Assembly (NCBI GenBank): GCA_041984235.1
Contig: JBHIYN010000008.1
Coordinates: forward strand, 1-64,000
Length of the DNA: 64,000 nucleotides
Reading direction: 5' to 3'
Source: JBHIYN01 sp041984235
Lineage (GTDB): Bacteria; Pseudomonadota; Gammaproteobacteria; Ga0077536
A program made the position numbers and the translations under genes. Below the pieces are notes generated by a model. That model was not told the origin of the DNA, ran no database searches, and worked only from the letters and a program-made list of their open reading frames with translations. Below, piece after piece: positions 9,572 through 17,955 of this stretch (positions within the stretch are counted from its first letter, which is position 1; the number at the start of each line of letters is the position of its first letter).

Positions 9572-10369
9572 ATGTCGCCTGGCGCCGGCGGGCGTCCGAC
9601 GGCCCGTTGCACGCGCGTCGGCGCCGGGCTCCTGTTGCTGCTGCTGCTGGCCGGCGGGCGCGCGTTTGCCGGTGAGGTGCGGATCGCGGTGGCGGCGAAT
9701 TTTTCCGCCGCGGCACGCGTGCTGGCGGACACCTTCGCCAGCGACGCTCAGCATCGCGTGCGCCTGAGCATCGGCGCCACCGGTCAGCTCTACGCACAGA
9801 TCGCACAGGGCGCGCCGTTCGATGTCTTTCTCGCCGCCGACCGGGCGCGGCCGCGCCAGGCGCTGGCGGCCGGGCTGGCCGTTGCCGGCAGCGGCTTCAC
9901 CTATGCCGTCGGGCGGCTGGCACTGTACAGCGCCAGCCCGGACCTGGTGCGCGACGCGGCGGTGCTGCGCGGCGACGCCTTCACCCGGCTCGCCATCGCC
10001 AACCCGGCGACCGCGCCCTACGGCGCGGCTGCACTCGAGGTCCTGGCCCGGCTCGGACTGGCCGCGTCGCTCGGCCCGCGGCTGGTGCGCGGCAACAGCG
10101 TCGCCCAGGTCTACCAGTTCGTCGCGACCGGGAATGCCGAGCTCGGTTTCGTTGCCCACGCGCAAATTGCCGCGCATGCGCACGGCTCGCGCTGGCTGGT
10201 GCCGGCGGCGCTGCACGCGCCGATCGCACAGGACGCGGTGCTGCTGACGGCGGCGCGGGACAGCGACGCGGCGCACGCCTTCCTGGAATTTCTGCGCGGT
10301 GACGAGGCCCGCCGCGTGATCGTGGCACACGGCTACGCGGTGCCGGCCGAGGAGGCCGGGCCGCAGTGA
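9572..10369 (+). CDS. modA: molybdate ABC transporter, periplasmic binding protein ModA
   Basis: A 265-residue protein with a signal peptide (LLLLLLLAGGRAFA, cleaved before GEV) followed by the ModA fold. Typical segments are VAVAANFSAAARVLA-like at the mature N terminus, IGATGQLYAQIAQGAPFDVFLAAD, and LAIANPATAPYGAAALEVL. The closing part, GFVAHAQIA, is also typical. It binds molybdate or tungstate in the periplasm and hands it to ModBC. The chosen ATG gives a normal signal; a GTG six bases upstream is an alternative. Its stop overlaps the start of modB (GTGA). No ModE regulator is seen nearby. Confidence 0.9.
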   Translation: MSPGAGGRPTARCTRVGAGLLLLLLLAGGRAFAGEVRIAVAANFSAAARVLADTFASDAQHRVRLSIGATGQLYAQIAQGAPFDVFLAADRARPRQALAAGLAVAGSGFTYAVGRLALYSASPDLVRDAAVLRGDAFTRLAIANPATAPYGAAALEVLARLGLAASLGPRLVRGNSVAQVYQFVATGNAELGFVAHAQIAAHAHGSRWLVPAALHAPIAQDAVLLTAARDSDAAHAFLEFLRGDEARRVIVAHGYAVPAEEAGPQ

Positions 10370-11049
10370 ACGCGCTGGCCGAGCTGTGGGTCCCGGTCGC
10401 CCTGACCTGCAGGCTGGCCGCCGCCAGTACGCTGCTGCTGCTGGTGCTGGGGACGCCGATCGCCTGGTGGCTGGCGCGCACGCGCGCGCCGTGGAAAGAC
10501 GTCGTCGCCGCGGTCGTCGCGCTGCCTCTGGTCCTGCCGCCGACCGTGCTCGGTTTCTACCTGTTGCTGGTGCTCGGTCCCGGCGGACCGGGTGGCTGGC
10601 TGGCCGGACTGGCCGGCGCGCGTTCGCTGGCTTTCACTTTCGAGGGCCTGGTCATAGGCTCCGTGGTCTACTCGCTGCCGTTCGTGGTGCAGCCGATCCG
10701 GATCGCCTTCGAGGCCTTCGGCAACCGCCCGCTGGAAGTTGCCGCGACCCTGCGGGCGAGCCCGTGGGACGCCTTCTGGAGCGTCGCGGTGCCGCTTGCG
10801 CGGCCGGGCTTCGTGACCGCCGCGGTGCTCGGCTTCGCGCACACCGTCGGCGAGTTCGGCGTGGTGCTCATGATCGGCGGCAACATTCCCGGCGAGACCC
10901 AGGTCATCTCCGTCGCCATCTACGAGTACGTCGAGACCCTGCAGTGGGGCAGGGCGCATGCCCTCGCGGGCGGGCTGATCGCCTTCGCCTTCGTCGTCAT
11001 CCTCGCCATGCTGTGGTTCGAGAAGCGCGTCGGCAGGTCCGCACCGTGA
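10366..11049 (+). CDS. modB: molybdate ABC transporter permease ModB
   Basis: A 227-residue inner-membrane permease, close to the normal length. It starts at a GTG inside the modA stop (GTGA overlap). About five hydrophobic segments are visible. The cytoplasmic EAA loop reads AATLRASPWDAFWSVAVPLARPG, which contacts ModC. The VLGFAHTVGEFGVVLMIGGNIPGET segment is characteristic of ModB. It forms the molybdate channel with ModA and ModC. Confidence 0.93.
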   Translation: MNALAELWVPVALTCRLAAASTLLLLVLGTPIAWWLARTRAPWKDVVAAVVALPLVLPPTVLGFYLLLVLGPGGPGGWLAGLAGARSLAFTFEGLVIGSVVYSLPFVVQPIRIAFEAFGNRPLEVAATLRASPWDAFWSVAVPLARPGFVTAAVLGFAHTVGEFGVVLMIGGNIPGETQVISVAIYEYVETLQWGRAHALAGGLIAFAFVVILAMLWFEKRVGRSAP

Positions 11050-12188
11050 GTGCGGCGCGCGGCATCGAGGCGGCGTTCTCGGGACGCCTCGGCGCGTTCA
11101 CGCTGGACGCGGCGTTCGACGCGCCGCTGTCCGGAATCACTGCGCTGTTCGGTCCGTCGGGCAGCGGCAAGACCAGCGTACTGCGCTGCGTCGCCGGGCT
11201 GACCCGTCTCGGCGGCTGCCTCAGGGTCGGCGACCAGGTCTGGCAGGACGATGCCAGCGGCGTGTTCCTGCCGCCGCACCGGCGCCGCGTCGGCTACGTG
11301 TTCCAGGAGGCGAGCCTGTTCGCCCACCTCGACGTGCGCCGCAACCTGCTCTACGGCGCGCGCCGTGCGCGCGGCGACGTTACGCGGCTCGACTTCGACC
11401 AGGTGGTCGAGCTGCTCGGCGTCGGTGCATTGCTGGACCGCGCGCCGCAGGCGCTGTCCGGGGGAGAGCGGCAGCGCGTTGCGATCGGTCGCGCGCTGTT
11501 GTCGCAACCGCGCCTGCTGCTGATGGACGAGCCCCTGCATGCGCTCGATCGCGCGGCGCGCGAGGAGCTGCTGCCCTACCTGCGGCGGCTGCACGAGACG
11601 CTGGGCCTGCCGGTGCTCTACGTCTCGCATGACGTCGCCGAAGTCGCCCAGCTTGCCGACCGTATCGTGGTGCTGGCGGAGGGGCGCGCGACGGCCGCCG
11701 GCGCGGTGGCGAGCATTCTCGAACGGCTCGACCTGCAGCCGGCCACCGGCCGCTTCGAAGCCGGCGTGGTGCTGACCGCGCGGGTTACCGGGCAGGATGA
11801 GCGCTTTCGGCTGACCCGGCTCGATCACCATGGCCAGGCTTTCTCCATCCCGCTGGTCGATGCCGCACCCGGCGAACAGGTGCGGCTGCGCATCCGGGCG
11901 CGCGACGTGGCGCTCGCGCGCGAGCGGCCGCAGGGGATCAGCATCCGCAACATCCTCTCCGGCACCGTGGCCGAGATCGTCGAGGAAGCCGACACCGCCT
12001 ACGCCGAGACCCTGGTCGACATCGGCGGCGGCCGCCTGCGCGCGCGCGTCACGCGAGAGGCGATCGCCGATCTCGACCTCGCCGTCGGTACGCCGGTGTT
12101 CGCGCTGGTCAAGAGCATCTCCTTCGACCGCCGCGCCATCGCCGGCCAGCCGGCGGCGCAGCACGGCGGCCAGGAGCTGCCGCTCTAG
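11046..12188 (+). CDS. modC: molybdate ABC transporter ATPase ModC
   Basis: A 380-residue ATPase starting at a GTG that overlaps the modB stop (GTGA). Walker A is GPSGSGKT (36-43), the signature is LSGGE (137-141) and Walker B is LLLMDEP with Asp161 and Glu162. YVSHD gives the switch His. The C-terminal part, from about residue 260, has the Mop/TOBE pattern: INSGTVAEI-like ISIRNILSGTVAEIVEEADT and LDLAVGTPVFALVKS. This part binds molybdate and can regulate uptake. The chain is about 30 residues longer than the E. coli protein. It completes the modABC operon. Confidence 0.93.
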   Translation: MSAARGIEAAFSGRLGAFTLDAAFDAPLSGITALFGPSGSGKTSVLRCVAGLTRLGGCLRVGDQVWQDDASGVFLPPHRRRVGYVFQEASLFAHLDVRRNLLYGARRARGDVTRLDFDQVVELLGVGALLDRAPQALSGGERQRVAIGRALLSQPRLLLMDEPLHALDRAAREELLPYLRRLHETLGLPVLYVSHDVAEVAQLADRIVVLAEGRATAAGAVASILERLDLQPATGRFEAGVVLTARVTGQDERFRLTRLDHHGQAFSIPLVDAAPGEQVRLRIRARDVALARERPQGISIRNILSGTVAEIVEEADTAYAETLVDIGGGRLRARVTREAIADLDLAVGTPVFALVKSISFDRRAIAGQPAAQHGGQELPL

Positions 12189-12208
12189 CGCGCGGCGCAC
12201 ATTTCCCC

Positions 12209-12222
12209 ACCCGTTGCCGGGT
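12209..12222 (+). terminator. probable terminator of modABC
   Basis: A short hairpin, ACCCG-TTGC-CGGGT, is followed at once by TTCTT. It lies 21 bases past the modC stop. The stem is only 5 bp, so termination strength is uncertain. Confidence 0.4.
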
Positions 12223-12225
12223 TTC

Positions 12226-12253
12226 TTGCCTGAGCGGGTCAATCCCTTACACT
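12226..12253 (+). promoter_or_regulatory. candidate sigma-70 promoter of the glutaredoxin-rhodanese gene
   Basis: TTGCCT (12226-12231) and TACACT (12248-12253) are separated by 16 bases. Each matches four of six consensus positions. The pair lies just after the modC terminator and about 30 bases before the next ATG. The match is by eye and moderate. Confidence 0.35.
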
Positions 12254-12285
12254 GGCGCGCCACCTTCCGCCCAGCAGGAACCTCG

Positions 12286-13212
12286 ATGTCTCTCAGCGAC
12301 GAAACCCGCCAACGCATAGAATCCGCCATCGCCACGCACGAGGTCGTGCTGTTCATGAAGGGCTCGCGCGGCCAGCCCCAGTGCGGCTTCTCGGCGACCG
12401 TGGTCGGCATCCTCGACAACCTGGTGCCCGACTACCACACCGTCGACGTGCTCTCCGACCCCGAGATCCGCGAAGGCATCAAGCTCTACTCGGAATGGCC
12501 GACCATTCCGCAGCTCTACATCGGCCGCGAGTTCGTCGGCGGCTGTGACCTGGTGCAGCAGATGTATGCGGCCGGCGACCTGCACCGGGCGCTGGGCCGC
12601 GAGCCGGTCGCGGCGACCGTGCCCGAGCTCATCATCAGCGATGCCGCCGCCGCCGCCATCCGCGAAGTCGGCGCCCAGCATCCCGAGCTCTCGGTACATC
12701 TCGCCATCGATGCCGGGTTCAACCACCAGTTCAGCCTCGCGCCGGCCGCCGCGCACGAGATCAGCGTTACTGCCAACGGCATCACGGTGTCGTTTGACCG
12801 CGACTCCGCTGCGCGCGCGAACGGCCTGGAAATCGACATGGCTGAAACGCCGCAGGGTCCCGGCTTCAGCATTCGCAACCCGAACGCGCCGGCGCCGGTG
12901 CCGCAGATGTCGGTCGAGGAGCTCAAGCGCCGGCTCGATGCCGGCGAGGACGTGCACCTGATCGACGTGCGCGAGCCGGCCGAGCGTGAGATCGCGCACA
13001 TCGAGGGATCGCGCCTGCTCGACGAGGACGCGGTGCGCGAGATCGATGCCCTGCCGCGCGACGCGCTGCTGGTCTTCCAGTGCCACTCCGGGATGCGCAG
13101 CCAGTCCGCCGCGCAGTATTTCCGCGACCAGGGTTTCAGCAACGTGCACAACCTGGAAGGCGGCATCGACGCGTGGTCACAGCGCATCGATCCGCAGGTG
13201 CCGCGTTACTGA
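12286..13212 (+). CDS. three-domain fusion: monothiol glutaredoxin, HesB/IscA-like, rhodanese
   Basis: The protein has 308 residues. Residues 1-105 are a Grx4/GrxD-type monothiol glutaredoxin with active site CGFS at 33-36, FMKGSRGQPQ before it, and WPTIPQLYIGREFVGGCD for glutathione and Fe-S binding. Residues about 110-205 look like a HesB/IscA A-type fold (ELIISDAAAAAIREV, GITVSFDRDSA), but none of the three usual cysteines is present. Residues about 210-308 are a rhodanese domain with LIDVREPAEREIAHIEGS and active-site Cys266 in FQCHSGMRSQ. The combination suggests iron-sulfur or sulfane-sulfur handling in the cytosol. AGCAGGAACC precedes the ATG. Confidence 0.9.
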   Translation: MSLSDETRQRIESAIATHEVVLFMKGSRGQPQCGFSATVVGILDNLVPDYHTVDVLSDPEIREGIKLYSEWPTIPQLYIGREFVGGCDLVQQMYAAGDLHRALGREPVAATVPELIISDAAAAAIREVGAQHPELSVHLAIDAGFNHQFSLAPAAAHEISVTANGITVSFDRDSAARANGLEIDMAETPQGPGFSIRNPNAPAPVPQMSVEELKRRLDAGEDVHLIDVREPAEREIAHIEGSRLLDEDAVREIDALPRDALLVFQCHSGMRSQSAAQYFRDQGFSNVHNLEGGIDAWSQRIDPQVPRY

Positions 13213-13232
13213 GCGTTTATCGGAGAAGCCGC

Positions 13233-13433
13233 ATGACGTCGAGACCTGCCGTGAGCCGCGCGCTGTGCGCAAGCGGACTCTTGACCGCCGCCGTGGCGCT
13301 GTGCGCCTGCGCACCCGAGGTCGGCAGTGACCGCTGGTGCAAGGCGATGGAGGACAAGCCCAAGGGCGAATGGAGCGCCAACGAGGCGGGCGACTACGCC
13401 AAGCACTGCGTGCTGGGTCTGAAGCCGGAGTAA
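13233..13433 (+). CDS. small DUF3012 lipoprotein
   Basis: A 66-residue protein with a lipoprotein-like signal ending ALCAC and a mature part matching the DUF3012 pattern: CAPEVGSDRWCKAMEDKPKGEW, then the conserved NEAGDYAKHC. Three cysteines remain in the mature form. It starts 20 bases after the rhodanese fusion stop, with CGGAGAAGCC before the ATG, and is probably co-transcribed with it. DUF3012 has no known function that I am aware of. Confidence 0.8.
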   Translation: MTSRPAVSRALCASGLLTAAVALCACAPEVGSDRWCKAMEDKPKGEWSANEAGDYAKHCVLGLKPE

Positions 13434-13455
13434 GCCCGCCCGCTGCGGCGGCAGC

Positions 13456-14661
13456 TCAGGCGGCGCGCTCGAACACCGCGGCCAGGCCCTGGCCGCCACC
13501 GATGCACATGGTCTCCAGGCCGTAGCGGCCCTTGCGCCGCGCCAGCTCGTGCACCAGCGTGGTCATGATGCGCATGCCGGTCGCGCCGATCGGGTGCCCC
13601 AGCGAGATGCCGCCGCCGTTGACGTTGAGGCGCTCGGCGTCATGCCAGTCCCAGCCCGCAAGGACCGCCAGCACCTGCATGGCGAAGGCCTCGTTGAGCT
13701 CGACCAGGTCGAAGTCGTCGAAGCCGAGGCCGCTGCGTTCGAACAGCTTGCGCACCGCCGGTACCGGACCGATGCCCATGGTCGCGGGGTGGCAGCCGGC
13801 CGAGGCCCAGCCGTGGAACCAGGCCAGCGGCTCCAGTCCGAGCGCGTCCAGCCGGTCCTCGGCGACCACCAGGCAGGCCGCCGCCGCGTCGTTCTGCTGG
13901 CTGGCGTTGCCGGCGGTGACGGTGCCGTCCTTGAGCACCGGGCGCAGGCGGGCCAGGGTCTCGGCGGTGGTGTCGGGGCGAATGCCTTCGTCGCGCGCGA
14001 AGATCTGCGGCTCGCCTTTGCGCTGCGGGACCGCGATCGGGATCACCTCGTCGTCGAAGCGCCCGGCATCCCAGGCCGCGGCGGCGCGTGCGTGGCTGCG
14101 CACCGCGAAAGCGTCGGCTTCCTCGCGCGTGATGCCGTACTCGCGGCCGAGGTTCTCGGCGGTCTCCGGCATGCCCGAGATGAAGCCGAAACGATCCTCG
14201 GGCTGCGAGCGTTCGCGGCCGCGCTGCAGGCGGTCGTGGAAGGTGACCGAGCCGGCGCGCGAGCCCCAGCGCATGTCGGTGGTGTAGTACTCGATGTTGC
14301 TCATCGACTCGACGCCGGCGGTGAGCACGACGTCCGCGTTGCCGGTCTGCACCATCATCGCCGCGTCGATCACCGCCTGCAGTCCCGAGCCGCAGCGGCG
14401 GTCCAGGGTATAGCCCGCGACCTCGATCGGCAGGTCGGCGGCGAGGGCGGCATAGCGCGCGATGCAGGGCGCCTCGCTGGACGCGTAGGACTGCGCGACG
14501 ACGACCTCGTCGATGCGCGCGGGATCCAGCCCCGTGCGTTCGAGCACGGCGCGGAAGACACTCGCGGCCAGCGCGTCGGCCGGCACGCTGCGCAGGGAGC
14601 CACCGAAGCCGCCGACGGCGGTCCGCAGGGGCGAGACGATGGCGGCGCGTCGCAGGGTCAT
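13456..14661 (-). CDS. thiolase family protein (acetyl-CoA C-acyltransferase)
   Basis: A 401-residue thiolase on the minus strand, convergent with the DUF3012 gene. All catalytic residues are visible: Cys90 in LDRRCGSGLQA, His356 in NVNGGGISLGHPIGATG and Cys386 in ETMCIGGGQG. It is clearly not a recent copy of the thiolase at 4.7 kb, because the active-site contexts differ (RRCGSGLQ against NRFCSSGLQ). It probably acts in fatty-acid or side-chain beta-oxidation in the cytosol. The ATG at MTLRRAAIV has GAGGAACTGATC in front of it; an upstream in-frame ATG would add 39 residues unlike the family. Confidence 0.92.
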   Translation of the reverse strand: MTLRRAAIVSPLRTAVGGFGGSLRSVPADALAASVFRAVLERTGLDPARIDEVVVAQSYASSEAPCIARYAALAADLPIEVAGYTLDRRCGSGLQAVIDAAMMVQTGNADVVLTAGVESMSNIEYYTTDMRWGSRAGSVTFHDRLQRGRERSQPEDRFGFISGMPETAENLGREYGITREEADAFAVRSHARAAAAWDAGRFDDEVIPIAVPQRKGEPQIFARDEGIRPDTTAETLARLRPVLKDGTVTAGNASQQNDAAAACLVVAEDRLDALGLEPLAWFHGWASAGCHPATMGIGPVPAVRKLFERSGLGFDDFDLVELNEAFAMQVLAVLAGWDWHDAERLNVNGGGISLGHPIGATGMRIMTTLVHELARRKGRYGLETMCIGGGQGLAAVFERAA

Positions 14662-14998
14662 GATCAGTTCCTCGGGGTTACTGTCGCGCCCGGTACGGGC
14701 ATCGACGGGGTGAGACGGGCAGACGCGGAGGCCGGGCAAGCGTCGTTCGGGCAGGTTTCCCGGAACCGGCCGCGGCACAGTTTAACGCGCGTGACGGCCA
14801 GTGGCGCCTGGCGGACGGGCGCGGTAAACAAATAGGTCATTGACTTAAATTCGGTCGCGGGCACAATGCCAGGCAGTGGTGCCGCGCCGCGGCCGCGGCC
14901 GGATACCTTGCGAGGCGGAGCAAGCATGCAGCGATGAGACGGACGCTTTCCACGTTACCCGACCTGGCGGCCGTAGCCGGCACAGTACAGGGACCGGC
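14662..14998. promoter_or_regulatory. 337-base divergent intergenic region
   Basis: No credible gene lies here. It separates the leftward thiolase from the rightward FAD oxidase. The only clear signals are the operator-like sequence at 14830-14844 and an overlapping promoter. The region near the motif is noticeably more AT-rich than its surroundings. Confidence 0.6.
14830..14844 (+). promoter_or_regulatory. candidate TetR operator, copy 1, with overlapping promoter
   Basis: The sequence AAATAGGTCATTGAC contains the palindrome GTCA-T-TGAC. It is identical over 15 bases to the copy at 21989-22003 beside the tetR gene. A promoter overlaps it: TTGACT (14840-14845), 16 bases, then CACAAT (14862-14867), pointing to the FAD oxidase. 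A repressor bound here would cover the -35 element. Confidence 0.6.
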
Positions 14999-16453
14999 AT
15001 GACGACACCGGCGCGCAGCTTCTGGCTCGACGAGGCCCTGGCGGCCGACAGCGGTCCCGCTACGCCCGCGCTCGAAGGCGATGCCCGGGCCGACGTGTGT
15101 ATCGTCGGCGGAGGCTATGCCGGGCTGTGGACGGCGCTCGAGCTCAAGGCACGTGATCCTGGTCTCGACGTCCTGCTCCTCGAGCGCGACGTTTGCGGAT
15201 CCGGAGCGAGCGGGCGCAATGCCGGCTACCTGCTGTCGTGGTGGGCCAAGTTCGGCTCCCTGGTCAAGCTCTGTGGTGAAACGGAGGCGCTGCGCCTGGC
15301 TCAGGCCAGCGACGACATCGTCGGCGAGATGATGGCCTTTTGTGCCGAGCACGGTATCGATGCCGACCTGCGCCGCGACGGCTGGCTGTGGGTGGCGGCG
15401 AACCAGGCCCAGCTCGGTCTGTGGCGCGAAACAATGGCGGCAATCGGTGCGCACGGACTTGCACCCATCGTCGAGTGGCAGGCGGAAACCGTGCGTGAAC
15501 GCTCGATCTCGCCACTGCACTGCGGCGCCGCATTCGAACCGAACGCGGTACGCCTGCAGCCGGCCGCCCTTGCGCGCGGGCTGCGTCGTGTCGCCCTGCA
15601 GCGCGGCGTGCGCATCTTCGAGCACAGTCCGCTGGTATCGTTGGCGACGACCGATCCGGCCGTCGTGCACACGCCGCGCGGCCGGGTTCTCGCCGACCGC
15701 GTGGTGCTGGCCATGAACGCCTGGGCCGCACGCTGGGCACAGGTGCGTAAAGCCATCGTCGTGGTCAGCGGCGACATGATGGTGACGCCGCCGATCCCCG
15801 AGGCGCTCGATGAACTGGGCTGGCGCGACGGGCTGTCCATGTCCGATGGGCGCACCCTGGTGCACTACTATCGCACCACGCGCGATGGACGACTGGCGTT
15901 CGGCAAGGGCGGTATGTCGGGACGGTTCAGCTACGGTGGCCGTATCGGCGCCGAGGTCGACGGGCGCTCGGAACTCGAGTCCTGGCTGTGCGCGGCCATG
16001 CACCACACCTTCCCGGCGCTGGCGCAGGTCGGTGTGGCACAGAGCTGGCGTGGGCCAGTCGACCGCTCACTTTCGGGCCTGCCGTTCTTCTGGCATCTCG
16101 GTAATGCCCGGCACGTGTTCTATGCCGCCGGGTTCTCCGGCAACGGGATCGGGCCGACGCGCCTGGCCGGGCGTATCCTCGCCAGTCTCGTGCTCGAGCA
16201 ACGCGACGAGTGGTCGGGTTGCCCGCTGGTGCGCGCGCCGTCACGTGACTTCCCGCCCGAGCCGGTTCGCTACCTGGGCTCACGTCTCATTCGACGCGCG
16301 CTGCTGGCCAAGGACGACGCGGACGATGCCGGCCGGGCGCCGCCGCTGGCGGCACGCCTGGCCATGCGTTTCGCGCCGGCCGGGCTGTCGCCGTTCGAGA
16401 GCCGTGAGCCAGGTCCGGGGGACACGGCCGCGGCCGCGCCGGAAGCACGCTGA
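14999..16453 (+). CDS. FAD-dependent amine/amino-acid oxidase (DAO family, PuuB-like)
   Basis: A 484-residue flavoprotein of the DAO superfamily, the group of glycine/sarcosine oxidases, D-amino-acid dehydrogenases and gamma-glutamylputrescine oxidase. The ADP-binding motif is VCIVGGGYAGLWTALEL (Gly37-Gly39), followed by SGASGRNAGYLL at the flavin. Near the C terminus, VFYAAGFSGNGIGPTRLAGRI closes the FAD site. A tail of about 40 residues (PPLAARLAMRFAPAG) follows. It would oxidise a primary or secondary amine to imine or aldehyde. The gene has its own operator-linked promoter and converges on the aminotransferase gene. The substrate is not deducible. Confidence 0.85.
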   Translation: MTTPARSFWLDEALAADSGPATPALEGDARADVCIVGGGYAGLWTALELKARDPGLDVLLLERDVCGSGASGRNAGYLLSWWAKFGSLVKLCGETEALRLAQASDDIVGEMMAFCAEHGIDADLRRDGWLWVAANQAQLGLWRETMAAIGAHGLAPIVEWQAETVRERSISPLHCGAAFEPNAVRLQPAALARGLRRVALQRGVRIFEHSPLVSLATTDPAVVHTPRGRVLADRVVLAMNAWAARWAQVRKAIVVVSGDMMVTPPIPEALDELGWRDGLSMSDGRTLVHYYRTTRDGRLAFGKGGMSGRFSYGGRIGAEVDGRSELESWLCAAMHHTFPALAQVGVAQSWRGPVDRSLSGLPFFWHLGNARHVFYAAGFSGNGIGPTRLAGRILASLVLEQRDEWSGCPLVRAPSRDFPPEPVRYLGSRLIRRALLAKDDADDAGRAPPLAARLAMRFAPAGLSPFESREPGPGDTAAAAPEAR

Positions 16454-16552
16454 AGGTTCAGGGGCGTGCTGCTGCGCACGCCACGCGCAAGTGGCCGGGG
16501 CCGCCGGCGCGCCGCATCTCAACCGCGTTCGGTGTCTTGCACCGGTCCGTCG

Positions 16553-17917
16553 TCACAGCGCGGCTGGCACCAGCTCGTCTACCGTCTCGCGGATCGCGCC
16601 GACGATGGTGTCGATGTCGTCCTGCTCGATGACGTAGGGCGGACACATGGCAATCCCGGAGACGCCCACGGCACGCGCTATGACACCCTTCTCGAGCAGG
16701 CGGCGGAAGATGCGCAGCGGCATCTTGAGTTCCGGGTCGAATGTGGCGCGCGTTTCGCGGTCTGCGACCACCTCGATGGCCGCGATCAGGCCCAGGCCGC
16801 GAACCTCGCCGACGAACGGGTGATCGCTGAACTCCGCGCGCAGCCGCTGGTGCAGGTAGCCGCCCATGTCGGCGGCCCGTTCGAACAGCGCCTCGCGCTC
16901 CATGATATCGAGATTGACGTGCGCGGCCGCGGTGCTGAGCGGATGTCCGCTGTAGGTCTGACCATGGTTGAACTGCGGGATTTCGGCTTCGTGCTCCGCG
17001 ATGACCGACCAGATGCGTTCGGAGATCAGCGCGGCCGACAGCGGCGCGTAACCGCTGGTCAGGCCCTTCGCAATGGTGATGAGGTCGGGCTCTATGCCAA
17101 GCGCCAGGGAGCCCCAGGGTTCGCCGAGACGACCGAAACCGCAGATCACCTCGTCGGCAATGAAGAGGATGTCGTGCTCCCGCAGCACGGCCTGCATGGC
17201 AGGGAAATAGCCCGGGGGTGGCACGATCACGCCACCCGCACCCATCACCGGCTCGGCGACGAAGGCCGCTATGGTGTCGGCGCCCTCGCGCTCGATGGTT
17301 GCCTCGAGTTCGGCCACGAGCCCGGCAAGGAAGTCGGCCTCACCGGTTGCGGGGTCTTCGGCGCGGTAGTGGTGCGGCGTGGCAAGGTGCAGGAATCCCG
17401 GCAACGGCAGGTTCATGCAGGCATGCACGCTGGGCAGACCGGTCATGCTGGATGCGCCCAGGGTAATGCCGTGGTAACCCATCTTACGCCCGATGATCTT
17501 GGTCTTGTGCGGTTTGCCGCGCAACTGGTTGTAGAGCCAAACGAGCTTGACCTGGGTGTCGTTCGCGTCCGAGCCGGAGAGGCCGAAGAAGACCCGTGCC
17601 ACCGGCCAGGGCATCATGCGCTTGAGGCGATCGGCCAGGCGTATGGTCGGCTCGGTCGCCATGCCGAAAAAGGAATGGAAGAACGCCAGCCGGTGCGCCT
17701 GTTCCGCGATGGCCTCGGCAATCTCGGTGCGCCCGTAGCCGACGTCGCAGCACCACAGGCCGGCCATGGCATCGATGTACTCGCGTCCATCGACGTCACG
17801 CACGCGCACGCCTTCACCGGAGTTCATGATGGTCGCGCCGTGCTGCGCCAGATCGGCGAAGTTGGTGTAGGGGTGCAGGTGAGAGGCGAGGTCCATGCCC
17901 TGGAGATCAGAACGCAT
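16553..17917 (-). CDS. class III (omega) aminotransferase
   Basis: A 454-residue PLP enzyme of the omega-amino-acid:pyruvate or diamine:pyruvate aminotransferase group. The PLP lysine is Lys284 in DLITIAKGLTSGY and the cofactor aspartate is Asp255 in FIADEVICGFGR. The phosphate-binding SGSDANDTQVK segment is near residue 115. It moves an amino group from an omega-amine to pyruvate or a similar keto acid. It is the third gene of a leftward operon after hydantoinase B and A, with 38 bases between the hydantoinase A stop and its ATG. AGGAGAAACCTC precedes the ATG. A longer upstream reading frame was rejected. Confidence 0.92.
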   Translation of the reverse strand: MRSDLQGMDLASHLHPYTNFADLAQHGATIMNSGEGVRVRDVDGREYIDAMAGLWCCDVGYGRTEIAEAIAEQAHRLAFFHSFFGMATEPTIRLADRLKRMMPWPVARVFFGLSGSDANDTQVKLVWLYNQLRGKPHKTKIIGRKMGYHGITLGASSMTGLPSVHACMNLPLPGFLHLATPHHYRAEDPATGEADFLAGLVAELEATIEREGADTIAAFVAEPVMGAGGVIVPPPGYFPAMQAVLREHDILFIADEVICGFGRLGEPWGSLALGIEPDLITIAKGLTSGYAPLSAALISERIWSVIAEHEAEIPQFNHGQTYSGHPLSTAAAHVNLDIMEREALFERAADMGGYLHQRLRAEFSDHPFVGEVRGLGLIAAIEVVADRETRATFDPELKMPLRIFRRLLEKGVIARAVGVSGIAMCPPYVIEQDDIDTIVGAIRETVDELVPAAL

Positions 17918-17955
17918 GAGGTTTCTCCTGTCGCGAGAGAGCGCGCCGAGGGCGC

